Source of the DNA: Dactylis glomerata
Taxonomy: Eukaryota > Streptophyta > Magnoliopsida > Poales > Poaceae
DNA: 64,000 nucleotides
NCBI GenBank assembly: GCA_007115705.1
Contig: QXEO01001120.1
Coordinates: 1 to 64,000, forward strand
Direction: 5' to 3'
Below the pieces are notes generated by a model. The model made no database searches. It was not told the DNA's origin and saw nothing but the letters and a program-made list of their open reading frames with translations. Made by a program: the position numbers and the translations under genes. Shown piece after piece: positions 1 through 10,130 of this stretch (positions are counted from its first letter, which is position 1; every line of letters begins with the position of its first letter).

Positions 1-47
1 AAAAATTAGAATCCTTGGTAGTTGTTATTTCTTTACTTTAGTTTATT

Positions 48-914
48 ATGTCTAGTTCAGTTGCTACTACTATGTTGCCCGAGGACATGATTTTCACTTT
101 TAAACAAAAGGATGAGGAAAGTTTTAAAGAAGCTTGGTCTAGAATTTATGATTGGCATGAAAAAACTGAACCTAAAATGACTTTGAGTTTGCTTCTTAGT
201 AGCTTTTACTTTGGACTTGCTCTTCATTATAGATATGCTTTGGATGCTACTGCAGAAGGAGATTTCCTTCATTGCGATGGAGATCAAGCCTTCAACATTA
301 TAAAAAAGTTGATTACAATTTATAGCATGCCAACCTATTTTGATTCCTCTCTTGTGTGCATTTTTAATAGACTTGATACTCTTGAGACTTGCACTGCTAG
401 CTTGAATTCTTGCTACAATACTTTGCGCCAGCATTTTGATTATGTGCCAACAAATACTGAACCTTCGAGTTGGTATCCTACAATAAGAATCACCATTAGT
501 GGTGAAAGTTTTCATGCTCATTGTGATATTATGTCTGAATTTTGTCTCATGCCAAAGGATGTTTATGAATCTTTGAGCCATTGGAAGCTTTCTGAGGGAC
601 GAGAAGGAATTTCTCTTACTAACAATGCCACTATATTTCCCCTTGGAATAGCTGAAGGAGTTTTTACAAAAGTCCTAGGAAGAATGATATCTACTGATTA
701 TCTTGTTATTGAATGTGTAGGAAAAGGACAAATCACACTTGGAAGATCCATTCTGAAGCTCCTGGGCGCCGTCATCGATGTGGGAAAAGGCAATATAAGA
801 TTTATCTCTCCACCTTGCAATAACCATGTCTTTCCTAGAGTCAAGAGCAAAGGTAAGAAAGGAAGACGTAAGGCACGTGCTGATCCTAGCACTTCATCAC
901 TTGATATTACTTGA
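48..914 (+). CDS. Retropepsin-like protein of a non-autonomous Gypsy element (catalytic site degenerate)
   Basis: This ORF of 288 codons is the only intact-looking protein of the element. Residues about 1-135 are unrecognised. Residues about 138-260 follow the pattern of the Athila-type aspartic protease: a WYP-type strand, CDI followed by LMPKDVYESL, then PLGIAEGVFTKV, a strand with DYLVIE, ITLGRS, and AVIDVGKGNIRF. In the family the first loop normally reads C-D-x-G-A-S; here it is CDIMSEF, so the aspartate is kept but the glycine is lost, and protease activity is doubtful. The C-terminus is basic (KSKGKKGRRKAR). The start is the ATG at 48, in the same context as the broken copy at 55238. 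It could be a residual Gag-protease or a protein recruited for another role. Confidence 0.6.
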   Translation: MSSSVATTMLPEDMIFTFKQKDEESFKEAWSRIYDWHEKTEPKMTLSLLLSSFYFGLALHYRYALDATAEGDFLHCDGDQAFNIIKKLITIYSMPTYFDSSLVCIFNRLDTLETCTASLNSCYNTLRQHFDYVPTNTEPSSWYPTIRITISGESFHAHCDIMSEFCLMPKDVYESLSHWKLSEGREGISLTNNATIFPLGIAEGVFTKVLGRMISTDYLVIECVGKGQITLGRSILKLLGAVIDVGKGNIRFISPPCNNHVFPRVKSKGKKGRRKARADPSTSSLDIT

Positions 915-954
915 TTCGCAATTTTCTGCGCCTAGCTCAAAGGCGTTAAAGAAA

Positions 955-1034
955 GAGATTTCTATTTTCGTGCCCTCAGGTCGTTAGTTGTACTCAGTTT
1001 TCCCCAGCCGCTTAACTTTTCCTCAGTTTTCCCC
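955..1034 (+). repeat. MULE terminal inverted repeat, left
   Basis: About 80 bp match the reverse complement of 5477-5556 with a few mismatches. The 9-bp target duplication TTAAAGAAA lies directly outside, at 946-954. Confidence 0.9.
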
Positions 1035-1480
1035 TCGCTCTAGTTTGAAACCCCTCGCAGACGGTCGGACGGGAGGGTTGCCGTTTAGTTGACCGTTCCG
1101 TGCTGACGTGTGGGGCCGCGTCGTGTGGGGCCGCGTCGCGTGGGGCTGGTAGAACGGGACCGCGTGGGACAGGACGAGACCGCGTTTGGTTGTACGTGAG
1201 AGCTCGGTTTTGTCTCTCTCGGCCCAAATTGGCATTTTTCAGAGCGCATTTTTCCCCTCTCTCTCTGTAACAGTTCTCTCTCTTTTCACCAAATTAGTAT
1301 CAAATCTAGAGAAGCTTCTATTTCTGTCTTTCTTTAATGATTGTTGCCTTTTGGCCCTCGTTTTTTGCCCAATATGTTAACAAATCTAGTAGCAAATCTA
1401 GAAGCTAGTAGAGGATAAATTCACATCAGCATAATAAATCGAGAAAATATAGGATAAGCTGCATACAGCAGCCAACATAG

Positions 1481-1483
<3 letters not shown>

Positions 1484-1521
<38 letters not shown>
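1484..1521. repeat. (AT)19 microsatellite
   Basis: An uninterrupted run of AT dinucleotides inside the MULE, downstream of the 3' end of the XS-zinc-finger gene. Confidence 0.95.
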
Positions 1522-1524
<3 letters not shown>

Positions 1525-1584
1525 GGACAGATCCAACAGTACTACCGATCCCTAGATCCAACATAAGCTTCATTTTACATGGGA

Positions 1585-2673
1585 TTAAGCTTGGAGGCTG
1601 CGCAGGTGAATCCCAAGTGCTTTGTGTTTGGCCATGAACGCATGCACGTTCACGGTCGTTCCAACTCTAGCGCCGCCAGGGGCACTGCCAAGGGATTCGG
1701 CATGGTTCACCAGGCAGTTGAAGTCGATGGCGCGGAGCCTCCTGTTGCAGAAGGGGCACCTGTAAACGCCTCGAGCAAAGTGGCGATCGTAATGGCCGGA
1801 CTGCAGCCTCCTGAGGACGTGACGAGTCTTGGTGTGGAAGGACTCGTCGTCGCTGTCGACGTCGCTGCTCTGCACCTGTCACGTAGCACCAAAGATCGAA
1901 AAACACGGAGTCAATTGCAGCGATGATAGAACAGAGAGTGAACAAAAGATCATACATGATAATATGGGCACGAAAAAAAGAAGCCTCAGTTACATTGGAC
2001 ACACTTATATCCAGGATTTGGGTCACTGAACCAAAGATCATGCACAACAAATTTGTACACACCAATTGTTTACAGACCAAACCCTGAATCAATTTGTGCC
2101 CAAATATTCATCATCATCGGCACAAATTAACGGGATGGGATTGATTACTCACATAAGTTAACCGAATCTTAAACAAAAGCAAATCACAAACACTAATAAC
2201 GCTAGATCTATCATAATAACGCTAGATCTATCATAAAAGGATTGAACTAGGAACAGACTAACCCTAATAACGCTAGATCTATCATAAAAGGATTGAACTA
2301 GGAACAGACGAACACTAATAACGCTAGATCTAACACAAAAGGATTGAAATGGCATAAGAACAAGGGAACAAAGGGTTACCTCCGGGTAGTCGTCGACGAT
2401 GCTGGTGTCGTAGGGGTTCGCCGGCGCGACGTACGGCACTGGTTCGTACGGGTCTTCGTACAGGTCCCAATCGACAGGGGCCTGGACGGGTGCCTGGACG
2501 GGGGCCTGGACGGGGGCGGCGGCCATTGCGCCGGCGGCTGCTGCGCCGGCGCCTACGTCGGAAGCAGCGACGGGGGCCTGGACGGGGGCGGCGGCCGATG
2601 CGCTGGTGGACGATGCGCCGGCGGCCGATGCACCGGCGGCTACGTCGGAAATGGGCATCTCATGCTTCTCCAT
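1585..2673 (-). CDS. XS-type zinc-finger protein gene carried in the MULE, two exons
   Basis: Proposed gene of 194 residues. Exon 1 runs 2673-2380 from an ATG (98 codons) and ends at a GAG codon followed by a GTAACC donor at 2379. Exon 2 starts at 1875 after a TGACAG acceptor and ends at 1585 (96 codons plus stop); the join is in phase 0. Exon 1 encodes a low-complexity Ala/Pro/Gln region (repeated APVQ) followed by an acidic Asp/Tyr/Pro segment. Exon 2 encodes YRCPFC, then DFNCLVNHAESLG, then HAFMAKHKALGIHL. This is the C2-H2-like layout of the zf-XS domain found in SGS3 and FDM/IDN2 proteins of plant RNA silencing. No XS or coiled-coil domain follows, so the protein is a stand-alone finger. 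Splice sites are read by eye. Confidence 0.65.
2194..2346. repeat. Short tandem repeat, about 51-bp period, in the intron of the XS-finger gene
   Basis: The phrase TAATAACGCTAGATCT begins at 2194, 2214, 2265 and about 2316, giving spacings of 20, 51 and 51 bp. It lies inside the predicted intron 1876-2379 and contains no ORF. Confidence 0.85.
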
Positions 2674-3494
2674 CGCCGGGGTTTTTTCTTAGGGGGTTTT
2701 TTGACGCGAAGTGGAGAAGATGATGGGACAGGAGAGGCGGTTGCAGTGAGAATGAGATCGTGGGCAAGCGTCGAGAGAGAGAGGGGCTCTATAAAGACGA
2801 AGGTGGCGTTTGGTGTACCGCAACACGCATCTGTTATGCACGGCTGCAGCGTGCACCGCGACACGAGGCTAACCCTTCGACGTTTGGTGTACTCAGTTCT
2901 ACCCTCGGGCCTTATTCAGAAATTTTATATGTACTCAGTTTTCCCCTCGAGTACTTAGACTGGCAAGTGCAATATACTCAGTTCTACCCTCAAGTAGCTG
3001 GTCAACAGAGAGTCAACAAATGAGATTAACATAGCTAATTGAGTCATTTCATGCGCAAAAAAATCCAAAAAAAATAAAAACATAGTGGCACCTACTCATG
3101 GAATCTTTCTACGCAACCTGCCACCTTAACAAACATAGATAAATCATGTTTTACCACAAATTGCCACTTCTCATAATCACTAGTAGCTATGAAGATGCAT
3201 GGTTTTCCACTCAAACCCCTTTGCAAAACATCTTCCCCAAAACATAGTTTGTCTAAATGAGGCCATAATTGTCACACTCATGTATATTTGAATTGCAAAT
3301 AATTTGATGTAGCCCAATATGAATTATATTGTACAAAACACGCATTTTTCATTTTGTAATTATTTTGTTTGAATCCCTTAGTCTATTTACTATTTACGTG
3401 CCCTTGGTTTCTTAGTACTACTCAGTTTTGCCCTCAAGTACTGTCACAAATGCTCACAGAAACCCAAACATATCCTGATTGGTTGAGCAGTTGT
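2674..3494. other. MULE internal spacer, no gene seen
   Basis: This stretch lies upstream of the XS-finger gene. It contains several dispersed copies of a CTCAGTT(C/T)TACCCTC-like phrase (near 2895, 2935, 2972 and 3420) that resembles the CTCAGTTTTCCCC of the TIRs, so it may hold degraded TIR-derived sequence. No ORF of note. Confidence 0.5.
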
Positions 3495-3648
3495 CACACG
3501 GATCGACTCCACCAACCGTTGATCCACTGATCTAACGGGCAGTATACCCCTATCCGTCTCTTCGTGGCCACCCCTCTCTCTCTCTTCGTGGCCACCCCTC
3601 TCTCTCTCTCTGTCGGTGGATCAACGGTTGGCGGAGTCCATCCGTGTG
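3495..3648. repeat. Hairpin: 33-bp inverted repeat around a CT-rich loop
   Basis: Arms at 3495-3527 and 3616-3648 are reverse complements with two mismatches (core CCAACCGTTGATCCAC). The loop contains two copies of TCTTCGTGGCCACCCC among CT repeats. It could be a small foldback element or a structured promoter segment; no target duplication was established. Confidence 0.75.
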
Positions 3649-3758
3649 CATTTATGGATTATTTTGCTACGTAACTATATTCCCTCTATTTATGCATTAT
3701 TTTCCATGATTTAAAAATGTTAAACTTAAAAGTGGTAAACAAGAGACATACATATTTA

Positions 3759-4480
3759 TCACCCCTCTAACAATTATCAACTATCTTTAGCATTCCTTTT
3801 CTTTTAGGGAATTTAGTTTTGGTAATTTGAAACGGCCCAAAAGTGGTATAATTTTGGTAGAAACATGAGACATACATGTTTGGCATATTTGGGGCATTTT
3901 GGTGAATGAATTATTTATCATCCCTCTAACAATTATCAACTATCTTTAGCATTCCTTTTCTTTTAGGGAATATAGTTTTGGCAATTTGAAACGGCCCAAA
4001 AATGGTATAATTTTGGTAGAAACATGAGACATACATATTTGGCATATTTGTGGGATTTCGGTGAATGGATTATTTATCACCCCTCTAACAATTATCAACT
4101 TTCTTTAGCATTCCTTTTCTTTTAGGGAATATAGTTTTGGCAATTTGAAACAGCCCAAAAATGGTATAATTTTGGTAGAAACATGAGACATACATATTTG
4201 GCATATTTGTGGGATTTCGGTGAATGGATTATTTATCACCCCTCTAACAATTATCAACTTTCTTTAGTATTCCTTTTCTTTTAGGGAATATAGTTTGGGA
4301 TATAGTTTTGGTTATTTGAAACGTCCCAAAAGTGGTATAATTTTGGTATAAACATGAGACATACATATTTGTGGGATTTCGGTGAATGCATTATTTGTCA
4401 CCCCTTTAACAATTATCAACTATCTTTAGCATTCCTATATTCCCTAACACTTATTTTTTTTTGGTAATTTCGGTGAATGC
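3759..4480. repeat. 159-bp tandem repeat, about 4.5 units
   Basis: The phrase TCACCCCTCTAACAATTATC (with small changes) recurs at 3759, 3918, 4077, 4236 and 4398, so the period is 159-162 bp. Units also share TTTCTTTTAGGGAAT and GGTATAATTTTGGTAGAAAC. The array lies inside the MULE, between its two genes, and is non-coding. Confidence 0.9.
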
Positions 4481-4559
4481 ACACACTAACTTTGAAAACA
4501 ACTACAAGTACATGTAACTGAATAATGGATTTGTAACCAGGGATCCCTTGTAACAACTT

Positions 4560-5156
4560 CTAGCGCTTGACGAGCAATGATAAGAATCTGATCGCAATTA
4601 TACAACAAAAAAAACAACCAGCCATCAGATTAGCTTCCTTCTTCAACTCGATCAGCTGCTTTAACTGCTTGTTCATTTTCTTGAGTTCTCCCTTCACTTC
4701 CACCAGTTCTGCATTGGGAGCATTAGGCATAATCGGGACGGCTCCTCTTTCCACCGCATTCTCTACAGCAAGTACCCCCCCACCCAAATTGCGCTCCCCA
4801 ATACCGCCAATTGATTCCTGTAATTTAAGCCTCTGAACGTACACATCGATCCACTCAAAATACCTGCATTTCTTTAGGATCTGAAAACAACAACGTGAAC
4901 CCTAAATCCCAAATTCGAGGGAATAACTAGAAAATCGAGAGAAAACAGAGCAATTGGAGCGACATCTAACCTTATCCCCCTCTCTATATGGCAAGCTCTC
5001 GCATGCAAGGAACTCACGTCCACGGTTGCCGTTGTCGTTCGTCTTACAGATCGACCGCTTCAGAGGCTCTTGGCGTGGGCAGTCAGGGCATCTTGTCAAA
5101 GGCACGGGTCCATACTGCGGCCATGAAGAACGGGAGGTCGAAGAGAAACTAGACAT
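4560..5156 (-). CDS. GRF-type zinc-finger protein with C-terminal membrane segment, two exons, carried in the MULE
   Basis: Predicted protein of 168 residues. Exon 1 is 5156-4971 (ATG, 62 codons). A GTTAGA donor follows at 4970, a TTTTCAG acceptor precedes 4880, and exon 2 is 4880-4560; phase 0, intron 90 bp. The GRF zinc finger spans the junction: CPDCPRQEPLKR, then NRGREFLAC in exon 1, and KKCRYFEWIDVY in exon 2. The complete finger appears only after splicing, which supports the gene model. The C-terminus has a Lys/Leu/Glu heptad-like helix (VKGELKKMNKQLKQLIELKK) and a hydrophobic end (GCFFCCIIAIRFLSLLV) that looks like a tail anchor. Small GRF-finger proteins of this shape are common in grass genomes and poorly understood. 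Function is unknown; nucleic-acid binding is the usual suggestion for GRF fingers. Confidence 0.75.
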
Positions 5157-5476
5157 CACCCGCCTGCCGGGGAAGGGCTGCCGCTGCCGGAGAAGAAGAA
5201 CAATGGGGCGCGGGGAAAGAAGGGGGAAGCAATGGCACGGGCACGGGCACGGGCGCAGGGCTGGCTCGGGCTCCCATTTTGCAACGGGCACCTGGGTAAG
5301 CTGTGGGTCTGGCGCGCTAACGTGGACAAGTTGCGGGTCCCACGATGATCTGGATAAGTGGAGGCGTGTCCACTGCGGGGCACAAACAGCGGCCCCACTT
5401 GCCAGCACCAACCAACGGTCAACTTAACGGGATTCCTCCCATCCGAGCTCCTTGTGAGAGTTTCAGACAAGGGCTT

Positions 5477-5556
5477 GGGTAAAACTGAGGAAAAACTAAG
5501 CGGCTGGGGAAAACTGAGCACAACTAACGACCTGAGGGCACGAAAATAGAAATCCC
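5477..5556 (-). repeat. MULE terminal inverted repeat, right
   Basis: This is the inverted partner of 955-1034. The second copy of the target duplication follows at 5557-5565. Confidence 0.9.
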
Positions 5557-5565
5557 TTAAAGAAA

Positions 5566-8461
5566 AGCACTCTTGGGAGATAACCCAATGTTTTCTTTTC
5601 AGTACTTTTTCTTTTATTTGAGTCTTGGAAGTCATTACTACTGTAATGACCGCTCCTTATCTTGTTTATTTCGTTTTTGTGCCAAGAGAAGCCTCTAATT
5701 TGAGTGAGGTAAAGATTTGGGGATGTTGCTGTCCTGAAACTGTTTTCGGTGCTGCACCGTAAAAATTCGTGAAAATTCTCTGTTTATCGTTTGGACCTGC
5801 GATTTCTTGTGCATATGCCCCAGGTTATATCCAAACTTTTGTTAGTTGAACACTTTTTGATTTGAGCAACAGAAAATCCCTAAAAAAATCGACCTTTGTC
5901 AGCTGTTCAGTTTTGACAGATTTCTGCCAATATTTGTGTTTGCCACTTTATCGCTTTCTTTTGAGTTCTTTTGATCACGGAACTTTTGGGGAGGTTGCTA
6001 CAGTAGTATCTACTATATATGTGGTGGTTTTGAGTTGAAACCTGAAGCAAATAGAGGATTGATTATATGTTATGCTTGCACTAATGTTGCTAATAGAATT
6101 GTGTTTAGTTTTGTATGAAGGAAGTTTTCAAGTGTAGGGATTGGAGAATGATGAGATGAGTTGAAGAATGGACAAAAGCTCAAGCTTGGGGATGCTCATG
6201 CATCACGCCAAGAAATATCCAAGAAGTACAAGCGTCAAAGCTTGGGGATGCCCCCGAGGCACCCCTTCTTCATCGGCAAAAATTAGGTCACCTTTCAAAA
6301 CACTATATTTTTATTGCTTCATGCACTATTTGTTTTTCTTGGAGCGTCAGTTGTTTTAGTTTTCTTAGTTGGTTTAGTCTGTTTGTTTTCTGCAATAAAT
6401 GGTTGGACCCCAACAAATTTTCTTTTGGAGAAGTTGCCTTGCTTTTCATTTGCAAAGAACGCTGTAGTTTTCACTCTTATCGTTCATCGAGTGTTCTTCT
6501 TTTTCTGCTACTGGTTTTGGTTTTCGTTTTTGCCTAGATTTGCGTTCAAACCTTGTCATATCTTTTCATCAAGGTGTATTTTCTCCTCTGATCTTTATTG
6601 GTTTTCATCAAAAGAGGTGTGTTTAAAAATTTCAAATGGTGTTGGAAAAGAGAAAAAGCTTTGTGCAAAATAGTGGTACAAGAAGGAGCTTGTGTAGACT
6701 GTGGCTTAGGCTTTTTCATGTCATGCTTGATGTCTTTTTGATAGTATGCTTAGTGGTTTTGCTGTAGCATGACTTGTCTCAAATAACTGAGATTGCTTAA
6801 TGAGCCTTTGAAAAAATCATGCGTTGTTTTTATTGTATGGAAGCATTATTTTGGTTTTCTCCTTGATGCTTTATTTGGGTTGACTTGGCGCATGCTCACA
6901 CATGTTAGACTCTTACAAAGTCGCCAATAGCCTTCATGATCATTTAGTTTTTGACTTTTGATGCCATCTTATGCTTCTTTTAATGTCGCTTTGTCGCTTT
7001 GCATGATTATGGCCATTATTGCTCTCTTAGTTGGTCGCTCCCAGTCTTTTGCTAGCCCTCGCCTTGTACTGAGTATGAGCCCTACTCGTGCACCCAACTC
7101 CTAAAAGCCAAAGTTTTCCAAAGTGTCCACCATACATACCTACTAGCAATTTGCTAGTCCAAGTAAATTTGACTTTCTTTTATTTTCTCTTCAAATTAAA
7201 CTCTTACCAGTGTTATGCGAAATTCGGTCAGTAAAGCTCTCACGAACCGGAAGGCTCACTTTACTTTTCCTGTTCTTAAAAATTTGACATTGTGGTCTCT
7301 TATGTTGAGTTGTTATGCTTGCAAGTTGTAAGTTGGATTCTAGCCCATCCATGCTGTCATGGGGCAAGCTTTCAACATTGCACTTCTTATTTGAGTTGAT
7401 ATCGTGATCTTTTGTCTATGGATGCCCGCGGTGTGAAATGAATTGGGAATCTTGTAGGGATCATGGAGTTTGTATATGTGTTAGGGAAACGCCGGGCCAC
7501 CAATCTAAGCCATGCATAATTCATGGTGGAAATTTGCAGCATACCCATGGTGAACATTCGACGACGCATCTCACAATAAAAAGCTAAGCAAAAGGCAAAT
7601 AAAAGAGATGTCGAGGTGTTCATTGTCTGCTTGTCCTGTCATTTTGGTGTGGGCTTGTTCCATGTCATCGGGCACGGAGGTACCCCATTGGCGGTTCTCA
7701 ATGATATGCATATACTTACAATGACAAGAGCCTTGCTTGGGACTCTAAGTAAAGTAGCATGAGGTTTGGGTACTCGTATTCACGGGGCACGAGGTCTTCA
7801 ACTTATGATTTGTCAAGCATATGCATCATAATTGTTCTCGCATTAACTTTAACCATTCAAGATGTTTATGATGGGGGCAATGAGAGCTCAAAGCCGGTAA
7901 GTACCATAATTTTTGAAGGTTATAAAACTTGCAATCACTGCTTCCCTCTGCGAAGGGCCTTTCTTCTACTTTTATGTTGAGTCACCACCTTCTTTCTTTA
8001 TGCACCATTAAGAGAGCATAGTTGTCATTCTTAGTGTGATATGCATTGTCCCAAAGTTCATTGATTGATTCATATTGTTGGTTTCACTTGTTCTTAAATT
8101 ATTTGTATCTAATCGCCCTCTTAAACTTGAAGGTGTCCTATGCATTTATGTTTTGCTCTCTTTGAAGGACAAGCTGAAAACCATTTGTATGTTTTTCCTT
8201 ATGATTTGAACACACGTTTGACTTTCATTGTTTCATTTTCATGATCTTTTGTTTGTGTTCATTTGCATGTTTACAACATGGTTGCTAAGTTCTTATTGTC
8301 AAGATTATATCTTCATGCCCATGTTTTAAGTTCTTATGATCCCAGCTCACCAATGCTTACATATATGATCAAGATTGTGTAGGTGCATGTCACCACAAAA
8401 ATTATTCTTTTGTTATCACTTACCTACTCGAGGACGAGCAGGAGTTAAGCTTGGGGATGCT
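5566..8461 (+). other. Non-coding internal region of the Gypsy element with polypurine tract
   Basis: No convincing ORF. The stretch is T-rich and collinear with 56138-58745 apart from a replaced segment there (about 57735-58210), and its right part matches 51928-53514. It ends with GAGGACGAGCAGGAGTTAAG and a purine tract just before the LTR. Confidence 0.75.
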
Positions 8462-10130
8462 TGATACGTCTCCAACGTATCTATAATTTTTGATGCTCCA
8501 TGCTTGTTTTACACCATTTGCCTATTGTTTCGTTACACTTCGTGACACTTTTATGCATTTTCCGGAACTAACCTATTAACGAGTTGCCACAGTGCCAGTT
8601 CCCTGTTTTCTGCTGTTTTTGTGTTTCAGAAGTGATACACATGAAATATTCTCGGAATTGGACGAAACAAGTTCCTGAAGTTTTATTTTACCCGGAAGCT
8701 TCCAGAGATCTGAAGAAGAGAAGGAGAGGGGCCACCAGGGGCCCACACGCATAAGTGGCGCGGCCAGCCCCTTGCCCGCGCCACCATGGTGTGAGGCCAC
8801 CTGGGCCCTCCTCTGACATCGCCCCTTCGCCTATAAAGACCCCCCGACGGAAAAAACCTAAGTACCCGATCAATTTTCCAGAACACATCGCGATCCGCCG
8901 CCGCCGTCGACCCGAAGATCGGGAGGGTCCAGAAGCTTTTCCCGGCACCCTGCCGGAGAGGGGAATCGCCACCGGAGGTCTTCTTCATCGCCATGCTTGC
9001 CTCCGGAGCGATGAGTGAGTAGTCTACCTTGGACTATGGGTCCATAGCAGTAGCTAGATGGTTGTCTTCTCCACCATGTGCTTCATGTTTAGATCTCATG
9101 AGCTGCCCTACATGATTGAGATCACCATTATGTAATTCTACATGTTTGGTTTGTTGGGATCCGATGAATATTGGTATTTATGATTGAGTTGCTGTACTGA
9201 ATATTATCTTATGTTATCTCTATGTTGTTTATGATCTTGCATGCTCTCCGTTGTTAGTAGCTATCTTGGCCGAGTAGTTGCTAGTGACTCCAAGAGGGGG
9301 TATTTATGCTCGATAGTGGGTTCATGCCTCTATTTAACCTGGGGGAGTGACAGAAACCTCTAAGGTTGTAGATGTGCTGTTTCTACTAGGGAGAAAACAA
9401 CATTCATATGCTCAAGGGCATATGCTTTGTTTACATTACACACTTTGCTTAATGCAATTATCTGTTGTTCGCAACTTAATACTCATGGGGTGTTCGGATT
9501 GATATCCCCGGGAGTGGATTATTAGTCATAGATGCAGTTGGATGGCGGTCTATGTATTTTGTTGTAATGCCCAGAGTAAATCTCATAGTGATCTTCTTGA
9601 CATATCACGTTTATCTTTATTCTATCAATTGCCCAACTGTAATTTGTTTACCCAGCATGTGTTATTTATCTTATGAAGAGACACCACTAGTGAACTGTGG
9701 ACCCCGGTCCTATTTCCATCATATTGCTATTACCTGTTTACTTTACTCGCACTGTTTACTTTATTCGCATACTCTACTGTTTTCCACTCGATACGCTCAT
9801 AACCTTTGTTTCAAGCAATCCGGTGAGATTGACAACCTCATCGCAAGTTGGGAACAAAGTACTTGGTTGTGTGTGTGTGCAGGTTCCGCGTTGCAGCAAG
9901 CAAGCCAAGTTTGGACGAGGCGCCATATATAAATTGTCCGAAGCTGTCGCAAACTAGCAAGCATCACCTTCAGTCGTCATTGTCTGCTTTTCTCCTGAAC
10001 GATAAACCTTGGTTTCTTAATTGAGGGAAAACTAGTGCTATACTCCTCATACCTTCCTCTTGGGGTTCCCAACAGGCTGGTCATTCACCACGCACAAGGA
10101 CATCTGATCTCCCACATCAACTTGGAGTAT
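8462..10130 (+). repeat. Gypsy 3' LTR
   Basis: Starts TGATACGTCTCCAACG and ends GGAGTATCA, so the termini are TGATA...TATCA. A TATA box (CCTATAAAGACC) lies at about 8831. It is homologous to LTRs at 50774, 53515 and 58746. Open frames in the GC-rich leader at about 8680-9020 are not genes. Confidence 0.85.

Larger units (their letters stand above)
955..5556. mobile_element. Mutator-like transposon (MULE) carrying two zinc-finger genes
   Basis: The element is 4.6 kb long, with terminal inverted repeats of about 80 bp (955-1034 and 5477-5556) that differ at only a few positions and start G(A/G)GATTTCTATTTTCG. It is flanked by a perfect 9-bp duplication, TTAAAGAAA, at 946-954 and 5557-5565. The related Gypsy copy near 56130 is uninterrupted at this point, which confirms the insertion. 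Long TIRs with a 9-bp duplication are the hallmark of Mutator elements. No MURA-type transposase is visible. The interior holds two spliced genes on the minus strand, (AT)n, a 51-bp repeat, a hairpin and a 159-bp tandem repeat. It is best called a Pack-MULE-like non-autonomous element. Confidence 0.9.
1..10130 (+). mobile_element. Non-autonomous Athila-like Gypsy element, 3' part (internal region plus 3' LTR)
   Basis: The window opens inside the internal region of an LTR retrotransposon that continues to a polypurine-type tract (AAGCTTGGGGATGC, about 8447-8460) and a 3' LTR starting TGATACGTCTCC at 8462. A related copy at 53515-61466 shows the same order: LTR, tRNA-Asp-type primer site, one short ORF, a long non-coding stretch, LTR. 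Neither copy has recognisable reverse transcriptase, RNase H or integrase. I therefore read it as a non-autonomous Ty3/Gypsy derivative, probably mobilised by relatives. The internal region is interrupted by a Mutator-like element at 955-5556. The family name is not assigned; the ORF is closest in pattern to Athila-lineage protease. Confidence 0.8.

Noticed and set aside
2344..2958. Plus-strand Gly/Asp-rich frame of 204 codons in the MULE
   Set aside because: It is antisense to exon 1 of the XS-finger gene and its repeats mirror the APVQ repeats there.
8683..9018. Open frames on both strands near 8.7-9.0 kb and the matching ones near 51.0, 53.8 and 59.0 kb
   Set aside because: They lie in the GC-rich leader of Gypsy LTRs and recur with every LTR copy; they are not genes.
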